Shown: positions 18,118-28,643 of the stretch, piece by piece
Layout of the letters: every line of letters begins with the position of its first letter
Numbering within the stretch: the stretch's first letter is position 1
Origin: Shinella sp. PSBB067
Lineage (GTDB): Bacteria > Pseudomonadota > Alphaproteobacteria > Rhizobiales > Rhizobiaceae
Direction: 5' to 3'
Length of the DNA stretch: 64,000 bases
NCBI RefSeq assembly: GCF_016839145.1
Contig: NZ_CP069303.1
Span: 2,790,001 to 2,854,000, forward strand
The notes under the pieces: model-generated
What the model saw: the letters and a program-made list of their open reading frames with translations, nothing else
The model's database searches: none
Told to the model about the DNA's origin: nothing
Program-made: the position numbers and the translations under genes

Positions 18118-21100
18118 ATGAACATCGATCTTTCCCGCCGCAGCTTCCTGAAGCTCGCCGGCGCGGGAGCGGCGGCCACCACGCTCGGAGCCATGGGCTT
18201 CGGGGCTGCGGAGGCCGCGACAGCCGCTCATGTCCGCGCCTTCAAGCTGGCGACAACCACCGAAACCCGCAATGTGTGCACCTACTGTTCGGTGGCCTGC
18301 GGGATTCTTATGTATTCCAGGGGCGACCTTGCCGCCGGCGAGAAGGCCGAGCTCATCCATATCGAGGGTGACGCCGACCATCCCACCAATCGCGGGACGC
18401 TCTGTCCCAAGGGCGCGGCCCTCAAGGACTTCGTGAAGTCCGAGACCCGCGCCACGAAGCCCCGCCGCCGCGCGCCCGGCGCCGACCGCTGGGAGGACAT
18501 CTCCTGGGACGAGGCCTTCGACAAGATCGCCCGTGCGCTCAAGGACGACCGCGACGCGAACTTCATCGAGAAGAACGCAGCCGGCGTCACGGTCAACCGC
18601 TGGACGACCACGGGCTTCCTTGCCGCTTCGGGCGGCACCAACGAGACCGGATGGCTGACCTACAAGACCGTCCGCTCCATGGGTATAGTCGGCTTCGACA
18701 ACCAGGCACGCGTCTGACACGGCCCCACGGTAGCCAGTTTGGCTCCAACTTTTGGCCGCGGCGCAATGACGAACGCCTGGACCGACATCAAGAACACCGA
18801 CCTCGTCATCGTCATGGGTGGCAATGCGGCAGAAGCGCACCCCTGCGGCTTCAAATGGGTGACGGAGGCCAAGCACCATCGCGGCGCACGGCTGATCGTC
18901 GTCGACCCGCGATTCAACCGCACGGCCTCGGTCGCCGACGTCTATGCGCCGATCCGCCCGGGCTCGGACATCGCCTTCCTGATGGGCGTCATCCGCTACT
19001 GCATCGAGAACGACAAGGTGCAGTGGGACTATGTGAAGGCCTACACCAACGCCACCTATCTGGTGCGCGAGGACTTCGGCTGGGCCGACGGCCTCTTCAC
19101 CGGCTATGACGAGGACAAGCGCGACTACGACCGCACCGCCTGGGAATACCAGCTCAACGAAGACGGGACGGTGAAGGCCGACCCGACGCTTTCCGACCCG
19201 CGCTGCGTCTGGAACCTCCTGAAAGAGCATGTCTCGGCCTATACGCCGGACTTCGTGGAAAACCTCTGCGGCACGCCCAAGGAGCGCTATCTCAATATCT
19301 GCGAGATGATCGGCGCGACCGCCGCGCGCGACAAGGTGATGACCTCGCTCTATGCGCTCGGCTGGACCCAGCATTCCAAGGGCGCGCAGAACATCCGCGG
19401 CATGGCGATGCTCCAGCTCATCCTCGGCAATGTCGGCCTGCCCGGCGGCGGGGTGAACGCGCTGCGCGGCCATTCCAACATCCAGGGCCTCACCGATATC
19501 GGCCTGCTCTCCAACACCCTGCCGGGCTACATGAACCTCGCCACGGAGAAGGAGACGGACTACGCAACCTACATGTCGACGCGCGGCAACAAGCCGCTCG
19601 TTCCCGGCCAGACGAGCTACTGGCAGAACACGCCGAAATTCATGGTCAGCTTCCTGAAGGCCATGTGGGGCAGCGCGGCGACGAAAGAGAACGACTGGGG
19701 CTTCGACTGGCTGCCGAAGCTGGACGTGCCCTATTACGACATCCTGCGCATGTTCGACATGATGAGCCGGGGCGAGGTGAACCTCTATTTCTGCCAGGGC
19801 TTCAACCCGCTCCTCTCCTTCCCCAACCGGGCCAAGCTGACCGCGGGCCTGTCGAAGCTGAAGATGCTCGTCACCATCGATCCGCTGGAGACCGAGACGG
19901 CGCATTTCTGGGAGAACCACGGCATCTACAACGACGTGGAGCCCTCGAAGATCATGACCGAGGTCCTGCAGCTCCCCGCCACCTGCTTTGCCGAGGACGA
20001 GGGCGCGACGGTCAATTCCGGCCGCTGGCTGCAATGGCACTGGCCGGGCGCGACGCCGCCGGGAGACGCCAGGCACGACACCTGGATCATGGCGAACATC
20101 TTCCTGCGCGTGCGCGAGCTCTACCGCAAGGAAGGCGGGGTCTGCCCCGAGCCGATCCTCAACCTTTCCTGGGACTACAAGGACCCCTACGAGCCGGAAC
20201 CTGCCGAACTGGCGCAGGAGATGAACGGGCGCGCGCTCCAGACCCTCTACGACCCGGCCGACCCGACGAAGGTTATGGTGGAGGCCGGCAGGCTCCTGCC
20301 GAACTTCGCGGTGATGCGCGACGACGGCTCCACCATGTCCGGCTGCTGGATCTATGCCGGCTCTTGGACGGAGGAGGGCAACATGATGGCCCGGCGCGAC
20401 AACAGCGATCCCGGCGACATCGGCACCTTCCTCAACTGGACCTTCGCCTGGCCGGCCAACCGCCGCATCCTCTACAACCGCGCCTCCTGCGACCTCTCGG
20501 GCAAACCGTGGGACGAGAGCCGCAAGCTGATCGAATGGACCGGCGGGAAATGGGCCGGCTTCGACGTGCCCGACATCGCGGTGACGGCAAAGCCGGAGAC
20601 GGTGATGCCCTTCATCATGACGCCGGAAGGCACCGCCCGGCTCTTCGCCCGCAAGCTGATGCGGGACGGGCCGTTCCCCATCCACATGGAACCGTTCGAA
20701 AGCCCGGTCGAAAACCCGTTCAACGCAAGTCTGCGCGGCAACCCTGTCGCCCGCATCTTCCCCGATGACGTGGCGCAGCTCGGCACCAGCGCCGACTATC
20801 CCTTCGTCGCCACCTCCTACCGCCTCACCGAGCATTTCCACTACTGGACGAAGCACAACCGCGTGAACGCCGTCCTCCAGCCGGAATTCTTCGTGGAGAT
20901 CAGCGAGGAACTGGCGGCCGAGCGCGGCATCGTCAAGGGCGGGCGCGTCAGGGTGTGGAGCAAGCGCGGCGAGGTCTGGGCGAAGGCCGTGGTGACGAAG
21001 CGCATCCGCCCGCTGGTCTGCGCCGGCAAGCCGGTGCATGTCGTCGGCATTCCGCTGCACTGGGGCTTCATGGGCGCGGCGCGCAAGGGCTTCGGGCCGA

Positions 21101-21201
21101 ACAGCCTCACCCCCTTCGTCGGCGATGCCAATATCGACACGCCGGAATTCAAGGCCTTCCTCGTCAATATAGAGCCGGCGCCAGAGGAGGCTTCGTCATG
21201 A
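18118..21201 (+). CDS. fdoG: Formate dehydrogenase-N/O alpha subunit, selenocysteine-containing
   Basis: Catalytic molybdopterin/[4Fe-4S] subunit oxidising formate at the periplasmic side of the membrane. An in-frame UGA at 18715-18717 must be read as selenocysteine (residue 200): the two halves are in the same frame and the flanking residues [21 protein letters not shown] match FdnG/FdoG. Total 1027 aa, the family length. The N-terminus is a twin-arginine signal ([12 protein letters not shown]), followed by the cluster motif CTYCSVACG...LCPKG. A SECIS-like hairpin follows the UGA directly. The ATG has GAGGA upstream. The stop overlaps the start of the beta subunit (ATGA). Automatic annotation would probably split it at the UGA. 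Confidence 0.96.
18715..18758 (+). promoter_or_regulatory. Bacterial SECIS element directing UGA to selenocysteine
   Basis: Immediately 3' of the UGA the mRNA can fold with a lower CGGCC/GGCCG helix (18720-18724 with 18754-18758) and an apical AGCC-loop-GGCT hairpin (18732-18744) whose loop AGUUU contains the G-U needed for SelB binding in the E. coli fdnG/fdhF elements. The spacing from UGA to the apical loop is similar to E. coli. Confidence 0.85.
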
Positions 21202-22877
21202 CGAACGAACGCGCACCGGAACCCCTGACGGCGGCCGCCAATCCGCCGCTCCAGCCCCTGCCCTCGAACCTCCTCGCCAGCGACGTCGTCAGGGCTTCGG
21301 CGACGAGCGACCTGCCCGCTCCCGAGCGACAGCTCACCCCAGTCGCCAAGCTGATCGACGTGTCGAAATGCATCGGCTGCAAGGCCTGCCAGTCCGCCTG
21401 CATCGAGTGGAACGACACCCATCCGGACGTGGAGGAGAATGTCGGCGTCTACGAGAACCCGCACGACCTGACGCCCGATATGTTCACGCTGATGCGGTTC
21501 ACGGAATACGAGAACCCTGACACCAGCGAGCTGGAATGGCTGATCCGCAAGGATGGCTGCATGCATTGCGCCGATCCCGGCTGCCTCAAGGCCTGCCCGG
21601 CCCCCGGCGCCATCGTGCAATATTCCAACGGCATCGTCGATTTCATCTCCGACAACTGCATCGGCTGCGGCTATTGCGTGACGGGCTGTCCCTTCAACAT
21701 CCCGCGCATCTCCAAGACCGCGCATGTCTCGAAGAAGTGCACGCTCTGCTCGGACCGCGTGGCCGTCGGCCAGGGCCCGGCCTGCGCCAAGGCCTGCCCG
21801 ACCAAGGCCATCACCTTCGGCACCAAGGAGGACATGATCGAGCTGGCCGAAGAACGGGTCGAGGACCTGAAGTCGCGCGGCTACGACAATGCCGGCCTCT
21901 ACGATCCCGAGGGCGTCGGCGGCACCCATGTCATGTATGTGCTGCACCATGCCGACCAGCCCTCGCTCTATGCCGGCCTGCCTGATGATCCCAGGATCTC
22001 CCCCGTGGTGCGCGGCTGGAAGGGCCCGGCCAAGACCGTCGGCCTCGCCGTGGCGGGCCTTGCCGCCGCCGGCGCGCTGCTGCATGGCCTCCTCGCCCGG
22101 CCGAACGAGGTGACGCCCCATGAGGAGGAAGAGGCCGAGGAACTCGTCGATCATGCCGATGAAAAAACCCGGCGGAAAGGAGGCATGATGGACGAGAACC
22201 GCGTCTATTCCGCCCCCGGCGACGAGATCGAGACGAAGCACCCCGTCCTGGTGAGCCGCTATCGCGGCATCACGCGGCTCAACCACTGGATCACGGCGCT
22301 CTGCATGATCGTGCTCCTCGTCTCCGGCTTCTCCTTCTTCCACCCCGCGCTCTTCTGGATGACCGGCCTTTTCGGCGGCGGGCAGACGACGCGCTGGCTG
22401 CACCCCATCGTCGGCCTCGTCCTGGTGGCGAGCTTCCTCCTGCTCTTCCTGCAGATGTGGAAGCTCAACCTGCCCCGGCGCGAGGACGTGGAATGGAGCC
22501 TGAAGATCGGCGACATGCTGAAGGGCGACGAGGACAAGCTGCCCGAGCTTGGCAAGTACAATGCCGGCCAGAAGATGGTGTTCTGGGGCATGTCCGCGCT
22601 GATCGCCCTCCTCGTCACCACGGGCATCATGATCTGGGAGGAATACTTCCCGCATATCGTCTCGATCCCGGTGCGCCGCATCGCCGTCGCCGTGCATGCG
22701 CTGGCGGCGCTCGGCGCGATCCTGATCTTCATCGTCCATGTCTATGCGGCGATCTGGACGCGCGGCACGATTAGGGCGATGACGCACGGCACCGTCACCG
22801 GCGGCTGGGCCTTCCGCCATCATCGCAAATGGCTGCGCGAACTGGCTGGACGCCAGCGCACCGACCCGTCAAAATAG
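21198..22877 (+). CDS. fdoHI: Formate dehydrogenase beta (FdoH) and gamma (FdoI) subunits in one reading frame
   Basis: One uninterrupted frame of 559 codons holds both small subunits. Residues about 1-325 are FdoH: four [4Fe-4S] motifs ([38 protein letters not shown]...CAKAC) and one C-terminal membrane helix ([18 protein letters not shown]). Residues about 331-559 are FdoI, a cytochrome b556 with four helices and heme-ligand histidine contexts ([23 protein letters not shown]). In E. coli these are separate proteins. An A6 tract and a strong AAAGGAGG before ATGATG lie at the junction, so the gene may really be two genes joined by a one-base change, or translation may restart there. A fusion is topologically possible since both termini to be joined face the cytoplasm. 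Confidence 0.9.
   Translation: MTNERAPEPLTAAANPPLQPLPSNLLASDVVRASATSDLPAPERQLTPVAKLIDVSKCIGCKACQSACIEWNDTHPDVEENVGVYENPHDLTPDMFTLMRFTEYENPDTSELEWLIRKDGCMHCADPGCLKACPAPGAIVQYSNGIVDFISDNCIGCGYCVTGCPFNIPRISKTAHVSKKCTLCSDRVAVGQGPACAKACPTKAITFGTKEDMIELAEERVEDLKSRGYDNAGLYDPEGVGGTHVMYVLHHADQPSLYAGLPDDPRISPVVRGWKGPAKTVGLAVAGLAAAGALLHGLLARPNEVTPHEEEEAEELVDHADEKTRRKGGMMDENRVYSAPGDEIETKHPVLVSRYRGITRLNHWITALCMIVLLVSGFSFFHPALFWMTGLFGGGQTTRWLHPIVGLVLVASFLLLFLQMWKLNLPRREDVEWSLKIGDMLKGDEDKLPELGKYNAGQKMVFWGMSALIALLVTTGIMIWEEYFPHIVSIPVRRIAVAVHALAALGAILIFIVHVYAAIWTRGTIRAMTHGTVTGGWAFRHHRKWLRELAGRQRTDPSK
22162..22190 (+). other. FdoH/FdoI junction: A6 tract, ribosome site and ATGATG
   Basis: The junction holds AAAAAA (22162-22167), AAAGGAGG (22176-22183) and two successive ATG codons at 22185 and 22188. 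With one A fewer, the FdoH frame would end as DEKPGGKEA followed by a TGA at 22186-22188 overlapping the ATGs, the classic coupled stop/start. The strong ribosome site inside an open frame indicates that FdoI was, or still is, separately initiated. Confidence 0.7.
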
Positions 22878-22908
22878 CCGCCGAAGACGGAGCATCGCCG
22901 GAGACTTC

Positions 22909-23820
22909 ATGGCGGAGACACCAGAGCCGGACCCCTCGCTGATCGGCGGCGTGCCGAAGCCGCCGCTCGCCTTCCTGCCCGAGCCGGTCAAGCTGTTCCA
23001 GATGCGCGCCCGCCGCTTCGCCTTCCTCGCCGAAAGCAACGCGCTCGCGCCCTATCTCACTTTCCTCGCCGAGCTCTCCCGCCTGCAGGCCCGCCTCGCC
23101 GCCACGCTGCCGCCGGTATCCCCCGTCGCCCCCGCACGCGGGACCGAGGCCGCACGCGTCGCCATGCCGCCCATCGACCGGCTCACACTGGCCACCGATC
23201 CCGCCCTCGGCGCGACGCTCGACGCCTTCCTCGAAGGCGCCGCCGAGATCACCATGCCCGAGCCCGCCCGCCTTGCGCTCGATGCCGTGCGCGCCGCCAG
23301 CCCCGAGGACCGCACATGGCTCCTTTCCAACATCCTGGCCGACCGGATTCCCGAGGATAGCGCCGCCCCGCACCTTTTCGCGGCAGCGGCGGTGCAGGTG
23401 CACATGGCGCGCCTTGCCGCAACGCTCGATGCGCAAGCGCTGGTCCCGGTCGGCACGGGCCTCTGTCCCGCCTGCGGCGGCCGCCCCGCCACCTCCTCGG
23501 TCATGGGCACGCAGGGCGTCGAGAACGTCCGCTACGCCGCCTGCGCCTGCTGCGCCACGCGCTGGAACGAGGTGCGGGTGAAGTGCCTGTGCTGCGGCTC
23601 GACCAGGGGCGTCAGCTACCGCTCGGTCGAGACCACCGAGGCGACGGTGAAGGCCGAGACCTGCCGGGAATGCCATTCCTGGATCAAGATCTTCTACACG
23701 ATGAAGAACCCCAGCCTCGATCCCGTCGCCGACGACGTCGGCAGCCTCGGCCTCGACATGCTGATGAAGGAAACGGATTTCCGGCGCGGCGGCTTCAACC
23801 CCTATCTCGCAGGCTATTGA
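22909..23820 (+). CDS. fdhE: Formate dehydrogenase accessory protein FdhE
   Basis: 303-aa cytoplasmic maturation factor needed for active membrane formate dehydrogenase. Its C-terminal rubredoxin-like region has the expected paired cysteines: CPACGG, CACC, CLCCG and CRECHSW, which bind iron. An alpha-helical N-terminal domain of about 160 residues precedes them. GGAG lies 8-10 nt before the ATG. Its TGA overlaps the selA ATG by one base. The other usual maturation factor, FdhD, is not in this window. Confidence 0.93.
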   Translation: MAETPEPDPSLIGGVPKPPLAFLPEPVKLFQMRARRFAFLAESNALAPYLTFLAELSRLQARLAATLPPVSPVAPARGTEAARVAMPPIDRLTLATDPALGATLDAFLEGAAEITMPEPARLALDAVRAASPEDRTWLLSNILADRIPEDSAAPHLFAAAAVQVHMARLAATLDAQALVPVGTGLCPACGGRPATSSVMGTQGVENVRYAACACCATRWNEVRVKCLCCGSTRGVSYRSVETTEATVKAETCRECHSWIKIFYTMKNPSLDPVADDVGSLGLDMLMKETDFRRGGFNPYLAGY

Positions 23821-25196
23821 TGCAGGGTTTTCGCGCGCTCCCCTCCGTCGACCAGGTGCTGACCGCACCCGAGGGGCTGGCGCTGGTCGCCGAATACGGC
23901 CGGCTTGCCGTCGTCACCGCCATCCGCGCGCGGCTCGAAATCGCGCGGGAGAAGATCCGCGGCGGCGCGGACGGCGCGGCGCTTGCGGCGGGCCTGCCGC
24001 GCGAGGTCGCCGAGGACCTCGCCATTGCCGCGCGCTCCGGCCTGCGCCCGGTGCTGAACCTCACGGGCACGGTGCTGCACACCAATCTCGGCCGCGCCAT
24101 CCTCGCCGGGGAGGCGGTGCGCGCCGCAACCGTCGCCATGGCCAATCCGCTCGCGCTGGAATTCGACCTTGCCGGCGGCGGGCGCGGCCAGCGCGACGAC
24201 CACCTGCGCGGCCTCCTGCGCGAGCTGACGGCGGCGGAGGACGCCACCATCGTCAACAACAATGCCGCCGCCGTGCTGATCGCCCTCAACACGCTTGCCG
24301 AAGGTCGCGAAGCCATCGTCTCGCGCGGCGAACTGATCGAGATCGGCGGCGCCTTCCGCATGCCCGACATCATGGCCCGCGCCGGCGCGAAGCTCGTGGA
24401 GATCGGCACCACCAACCGCACCCATCCGCGCGACTATGAAAACGCGATCGGGCCGGAAACGGGCGTCATCCTCAAGGTCCATACCTCGAACTACCGTATC
24501 GAAGGCTTCACCGCCGAGGTCCCGGCGCCGCAGCTCGCCGCCATCGCGCGCAAAGCGGGCGTGCCGCTTCTCAACGACCTCGGCTCCGGCTCGCTCGTCG
24601 ATCTCTCCGCCTTCGGCCTGCGGCGCGAGCCGACCGTGGCGGAGGCCGTGGCCGAGGGCGCGGACCTCGTCACCTTCTCCGGCGACAAGCTGCTCGGCGG
24701 GCCGCAGGCCGGCTTCATCGTCGGCCGGAAGGACCTCATCGCCGCGATCAACCGCAATCCGCTGAAACGCGCCGTGCGGCTCGACAAGATCCGCATCGCC
24801 GCACTGGAAGCGACGCTGAAGCTCTACCGCGATCCCGACCGGCTCGCGGAGCGCGTGCCGACGCTGCGCTTCCTCGCCCGGCCCGAGGCCGAGATCGCCG
24901 CGCAGGCCGCCCGCCTCGCCCCCGCCGTCGACACGCTGCTCGCCCCGCACGGCTTTTCCGCCGCTGCCTGTCCCTGCAAGAGCCAGGTCGGCTCCGGCGC
25001 GCTGCCCGTCGATACGATCCCGAGCGCCGGCCTGAGGCTGACAGGCACGGGCGGCGATGCGCCGGACCGGCTTTCCGCGCGGCTCCGCACCCTTCCCGTC
25101 CCCGTCATCGGCCATATCCGCGACGGCGCGCTGGTCCTCGACCTGCGCTGCCTCGACCGGGACGACGCGCTGCTGGAAGCGCTGGCCGCCCTATGA
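23820..25196 (+). CDS. selA: L-seryl-tRNA(Sec) selenium transferase
   Basis: 458-aa PLP enzyme converting Ser-tRNA(Sec) to Sec-tRNA(Sec) with selenophosphate. The glycine/asparagine-rich PLP contact [10 protein letters not shown] and the Schiff-base lysine in [14 protein letters not shown] are visible, as is the N-terminal domain for tRNA(Sec) (ALPSVDQVL) and the conserved [15 protein letters not shown] stretch. The ATG overlaps the fdhE stop (TGATG). The stop overlaps selB by 4 nt. Confidence 0.96.
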   Translation: MQGFRALPSVDQVLTAPEGLALVAEYGRLAVVTAIRARLEIAREKIRGGADGAALAAGLPREVAEDLAIAARSGLRPVLNLTGTVLHTNLGRAILAGEAVRAATVAMANPLALEFDLAGGGRGQRDDHLRGLLRELTAAEDATIVNNNAAAVLIALNTLAEGREAIVSRGELIEIGGAFRMPDIMARAGAKLVEIGTTNRTHPRDYENAIGPETGVILKVHTSNYRIEGFTAEVPAPQLAAIARKAGVPLLNDLGSGSLVDLSAFGLRREPTVAEAVAEGADLVTFSGDKLLGGPQAGFIVGRKDLIAAINRNPLKRAVRLDKIRIAALEATLKLYRDPDRLAERVPTLRFLARPEAEIAAQAARLAPAVDTLLAPHGFSAAACPCKSQVGSGALPVDTIPSAGLRLTGTGGDAPDRLSARLRTLPVPVIGHIRDGALVLDLRCLDRDDALLEALAAL

Positions 25197-27097
25197 TCGT
25201 CGGAACCGCCGGCCATATCGACCACGGCAAGACCGCGCTCATCAAGGCGCTGACCGGCACGGACGCCGACCGCCTCGCCGAGGAGAAGGCGCGCGGCATC
25301 ACCATCGACCTCGGCTTCGCCTATGCCGACCTCGGCGGCGGGACGATCACCGGCTTCGTCGACGTGCCCGGCCATGAGCGGCTGGTTCACACCATGCTCG
25401 CCGGCGCGGGCGGCATCGATTTCGCCCTGCTGGCCGTTGCCGCCGACGACGGCATCATGCCGCAGACGCGCGAACATCTCGCGATCCTTGACCTCATCGG
25501 CATCCCGCGCGGCATCGTCTCCCTTACCAAGGCCGATCTTGCCGGCCCGGAACGCCGGGCCGAGGTAACCGCGGAAATCCGGGCGGCTCTCGCCGGCACC
25601 GGCCTTGCCTATGCCCCGATCGTCCCGGTCTCCGCGCTCACCGGCGAGGGCATCGAGACCCTGCGCGCCGCCCTTGCCGCCGCGGAAGCGGAAATCGCGG
25701 CACGCGACCCTGCGGGCCTCCTGCGCTTTGCCGTCGACCGCAGCTTCACGCTGGCGGGCGCGGGAACCGTGGTGACGGGCATGATGCTGTCCGGCCGGGT
25801 CGGGCTCGACGACATCGTGACGATCAGCCCCTCCGGCCTGACGGCCCGCGTGCGCGGCATCCATGCCCAGAACCGCAAGGCGGCGGAAGGTTTTGCCGGC
25901 CAGCGCTGCGCGCTGAACCTTGTCGGCGAGCGGGTGACGAAGGATGCCATCCGCCGCGGTGACATCGTGCTCGCCCCGACCCTCCACGCACCGACGGACC
26001 GGATCGACGCCAGCCTTTCCGTGCTCGCAACGGAAGCCGGGGCCATCGGCACATGGTTTCCCGTCCGGCTGCACAGCCATGCGGTGGAGGCCGGCGCGCG
26101 GATCGTGCCGCTGGACGGCCCGGTCGCCCCCGGCAGCGAGGGCCTGGTGCAACTGGTCCTCGACCGGCCGATTGCCGCGACCGTCGGCGACCGCTTCATC
26201 CTGCGCGACACCTCCGCCAGCCGCACCATCGGCGGCGGACGCTTCCTCGATCTTCGCCCCCCGGCAAGGAAACGCAGCACGCCGGAGCGGCTTGCCCTGC
26301 TCTCCGCCGCCCGCAGCACCGATCCCGCCGAAGCCCTTGCCGGGCTCCTCGCCGTGGCTCCGGTCGACCTTGCCGCCTTCCTGCGCGACCGCGGCCTTGC
26401 GGAACGCGCCCTGCCCGCCATTCTCGCGGCCGCCGGCGCCGAGACGCTGGGATCGCTCGCGCTCTCCCCCATGGCGCTTCACGGCCTGCAGACCGGCCTT
26501 GCCGAACAGCTTGCCCAATTCCATTCCGAAAACCCCGATCTTGCCGGCCTCGGCCGCGAAAGGCTGCGTCTTGCGCTCCTTCCCCGCCTGCCGAAGGATG
26601 CCTTTCTCATCTTCCTGAAGGCGGAATCGGCGGCGTGTCGCGTGGTGCTCGACGGCGCCTTCCTGCGCCTGCCCGGCCACGAGGTACGGCTTTCGCCTGA
26701 AGACGAGGCTCTCTGGCGCCGTATCCAGCCGCAGCTTCTGGACGAAGGCCGTTTCCGCCCGCCGCGCGTGCGCGACTTCGCGCAAGCCTTCGGGGCGGAC
26801 GAGCGCGAGGTACGGCGCGTCCTGAAGCTGACACAGAAACTCGGGCGAACCGATCAGGTCGCCCACGATCATTTCTTCGCGCGCGAGGTGGTGCGGGAAA
26901 TGGCGCAGATCGTGCTGGATGTCGCCGCCGAAGCGCAGGATGGCTGGTTCACCGCGCCCGCCTTCCGCGACCGCGTCCACAACGGCCGCAAGGTCGCCAT
27001 CGAGATTCTCGATTTCTTCGACCGCCTCGGCCTGACCTTGCGCAGGGGCGACCTGCGCCGCATAAATATCCATCGCAGCGATCTCTTCGATCGCTAG
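25193..27097 (+). CDS. selB: Selenocysteine-specific elongation factor
   Basis: 634-aa GTPase delivering Sec-tRNA to the ribosome at UGA codons followed by SECIS. GTP-binding motifs are intact: [19 protein letters not shown] and TKADLA. EF-Tu-like domains II and III follow, then domain IV with winged helices at the C-terminus that bind SECIS RNA (segments near [13 protein letters not shown] and [18 protein letters not shown]). It overlaps selA by 4 nt and is followed after 47 nt by selC. Confidence 0.96.
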   Translation: MIVGTAGHIDHGKTALIKALTGTDADRLAEEKARGITIDLGFAYADLGGGTITGFVDVPGHERLVHTMLAGAGGIDFALLAVAADDGIMPQTREHLAILDLIGIPRGIVSLTKADLAGPERRAEVTAEIRAALAGTGLAYAPIVPVSALTGEGIETLRAALAAAEAEIAARDPAGLLRFAVDRSFTLAGAGTVVTGMMLSGRVGLDDIVTISPSGLTARVRGIHAQNRKAAEGFAGQRCALNLVGERVTKDAIRRGDIVLAPTLHAPTDRIDASLSVLATEAGAIGTWFPVRLHSHAVEAGARIVPLDGPVAPGSEGLVQLVLDRPIAATVGDRFILRDTSASRTIGGGRFLDLRPPARKRSTPERLALLSAARSTDPAEALAGLLAVAPVDLAAFLRDRGLAERALPAILAAAGAETLGSLALSPMALHGLQTGLAEQLAQFHSENPDLAGLGRERLRLALLPRLPKDAFLIFLKAESAACRVVLDGAFLRLPGHEVRLSPEDEALWRRIQPQLLDEGRFRPPRVRDFAQAFGADEREVRRVLKLTQKLGRTDQVAHDHFFAREVVREMAQIVLDVAAEAQDGWFTAPAFRDRVHNGRKVAIEILDFFDRLGLTLRRGDLRRINIHRSDLFDR

Positions 27098-27101
27098 CGC
27101 A

Positions 27102-27136
27102 ATTCCGGCAGGACCGCTACGCAGTCTTGCCGGAAT
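27102..27136 (+). other. Hairpin between selB and selC
   Basis: Perfect 9-bp arms ATTCCGGCA/TGCCGGAAT with a partly self-complementary loop, ending 8 nt before the mature tRNA. There is no T tract, so it is not a standard terminator. It may mark a processing site freeing the tRNA from the operon mRNA, or act as an attenuator. Confidence 0.55.
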
Positions 27137-27144
27137 GTCTCCAG

Positions 27145-27240
27145 GGAAGGGAATCGTCTCCGGTGGGACGGCCGGACTTCAAATCCGGTTGGGGCAGCGA
27201 GCCTGTCCCGGGTGGGTTCGACCCCCACTCCCCTCCGCCA
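27145..27240 (+). tRNA. selC: tRNA-Sec (anticodon TCA)
   Basis: 96-nt selenocysteine tRNA ending in encoded CCA. Features: 8-bp acceptor arm, anticodon loop CTTCAAA (TCA at 27179-27181) on a CCGGA/TCCGG stem, long variable arm (GGGGCAGCGAGCCTGTCCC) and a T arm GTGGG-TTCGACC-CCCAC. The core closely matches E. coli selC. The fourth acceptor pair is an A-C mismatch (27148 with 27233), which is unusual. It follows selB and its 3' end lies only 7 nt from the convergent cbpM stop. Confidence 0.97.
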
Positions 27241-27247
27241 GGATGCC

Positions 27248-27529
27248 TCAGGCCTTCCGGTCGCCCATTTCCCGGCGCAGCTCGGCCAGCGCCCGGCGCA
27301 TGCCGTGCAACTGGTCCATGAGGTGAAGGATCACGTCGATTCCCGCCTCGTTCGCGCCGATATTGGATTGCAGCTCGCCGATCAGCCGCGCCCGGGCCAC
27401 GTCGATCTCGCGGAAGCGCGGCCCCGACGAGGTCTCCTCCGGGATCAGCCATTCCTGCGCGACCCAGAGTTCCAGCACCTGAACCTTGAGGCCGGAGGAT
27501 TTCAGGAACTCCTCTTTGCTCATCGCCAT
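27248..27529 (-). CDS. cbpM: Chaperone modulator CbpM-like protein
   Basis: 93-aa MerR-like small protein that in E. coli binds and inhibits the DnaJ-like CbpA. The N-terminal half resembles a MerR-type winged helix (FLKSSGLKVQVLELWVAQEWL) with a helical dimerisation tail (IDVILHLMDQLHGMRRALAELRREM). It begins 2 nt after the cbpA stop, so it is in the same operon. The role in co-chaperone control is known for the family; here it is inferred from similarity and position. Confidence 0.87.
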   Translation of the reverse strand: MAMSKEEFLKSSGLKVQVLELWVAQEWLIPEETSSGPRFREIDVARARLIGELQSNIGANEAGIDVILHLMDQLHGMRRALAELRREMGDRKA

Positions 27530-27531
27530 GA

Positions 27532-28434
27532 TCAGGCCTCCTCACGCGGATTGAACGCCTGCCCCTTCGCCCATCCGGAGACGAAGGCCTCCAGTTCGGG
27601 ATCGGGCTGCGGCGGCAGGACGATCTTCAGCCTGACGAACTGGTCGCCGAAGCCGCCGCCCCGCTTCGGGGCGCCCTTGCCCTTGAGGCGCAGCTTCGTG
27701 CCGGTGTTCGACCCCTTCGGCACGGCCATGGTGACGGCGCCGGTCGCCGTCGGAACATGCACGCGCCCGCCGAGCACCGCCTCGCTGAGCGAGACGGGCA
27801 GTTCGATGGTGATGTCGTCGCCCTCGCGGGTGAAGCGCGGATCGGGCAGGACATCCACCTCGATCAGCGCATCGCCCCGGCCGCCCGTTCCCAAGCCCGG
27901 CGCGCCCTTGCCCTTGAGACGGATCGTCTGGCCGCTGACGAGACCCGGCGGGATCTTCACGTCGAGCGTGCCGCCGTCCGGCAGCGTGATACGCCTTGTG
28001 GCGCCGGCAATGGAATCGGCGAAGGCGATCTCCAGCCGGTAGTGCATGTCCTCGCCGCGGCGGTTCCCCCGCGCCTTCTGGCTGCGGCGCAGCAGGTCGG
28101 CGAAAATGTCGTCGCTGTCCATGAAATCGGCATAGCCGGAAGCATCCGCATAGGGATGCTCCGCCTGCGCACCGGCATAGTCGCGGTAATAGTGCTGGCG
28201 CGGCGGGCGCTCGGCGCCGGAGGCGTCGATCTCGCCCGCATCGAAGCGCTTGCGCTTGTCGGCGTCGCCGAGCAGGTCGTAGGCGCCCGCGACCTCCTTG
28301 AATTTCTCCTCCGCCGCCTTGTCGCCCGGATTGAGGTCCGGGTGCAGCTTCTTGGCGAGCTTGCGGTAGGCACTCTGTATCTCGGCCGCCGATGCGCTGG
28401 ACGGCACGCCGAGAACCTCATAGGGATTTTTCAC
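27532..28434 (-). CDS. cbpA: DnaJ-like co-chaperone CbpA
   Basis: 300-aa class II J-domain protein stimulating DnaK. The N-terminal J domain contains the HPD motif ([11 protein letters not shown], about residues 31-41), a G/aromatic-poor linker follows, and two C-terminal beta domains bind substrate ([12 protein letters not shown] and similar). There is no zinc-finger domain, as expected for CbpA. The start is a GTG with GGAG 8 nt upstream. The 209 nt upstream to the bestrophin gene hold an AT-rich promoter-like patch (about 28452-28478). Confidence 0.92.
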   Translation of the reverse strand: MKNPYEVLGVPSSASAAEIQSAYRKLAKKLHPDLNPGDKAAEEKFKEVAGAYDLLGDADKRKRFDAGEIDASGAERPPRQHYYRDYAGAQAEHPYADASGYADFMDSDDIFADLLRRSQKARGNRRGEDMHYRLEIAFADSIAGATRRITLPDGGTLDVKIPPGLVSGQTIRLKGKGAPGLGTGGRGDALIEVDVLPDPRFTREGDDITIELPVSLSEAVLGGRVHVPTATGAVTMAVPKGSNTGTKLRLKGKGAPKRGGGFGDQFVRLKIVLPPQPDPELEAFVSGWAKGQAFNPREEA

Positions 28435-28643
28435 GTCAGGCTCCGGGATGATTGAACTTGAATACTATATTGGGTTGCAATCGACGCTCGGCAACGGATG
28501 GCGGCAATGGGCCCGCCTCTTTTTCCGGAAGGCCGGCCGCCGTCCGCCGCAAGGCTTGCCTCCCGCGCATCGGGATGAAAGAAAAGCCGGAGCGGCCCCG
28601 CCCGCGCCGGCTGTCCACGTCGCCCCTTGCTGCAGAAAAGCCC

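Noticed and set aside
18118..18717. Reading fdoG as a truncated 199-aa gene followed by a separate gene at 18739
   Set aside because: The halves are in the same frame, the UGA falls exactly at the known Sec site before HGP, a SECIS fold follows and selABCD are next door, so it is one selenoprotein gene.
16891..21060. A minus-strand frame open for 1389 codons from selD through the antisense of fdoG
   Set aside because: Only the selD part (16891-17946) has family similarity and a ribosome site; the rest is the antisense of a highly biased GC-rich gene and has low-complexity Arg/His/Val-rich composition.
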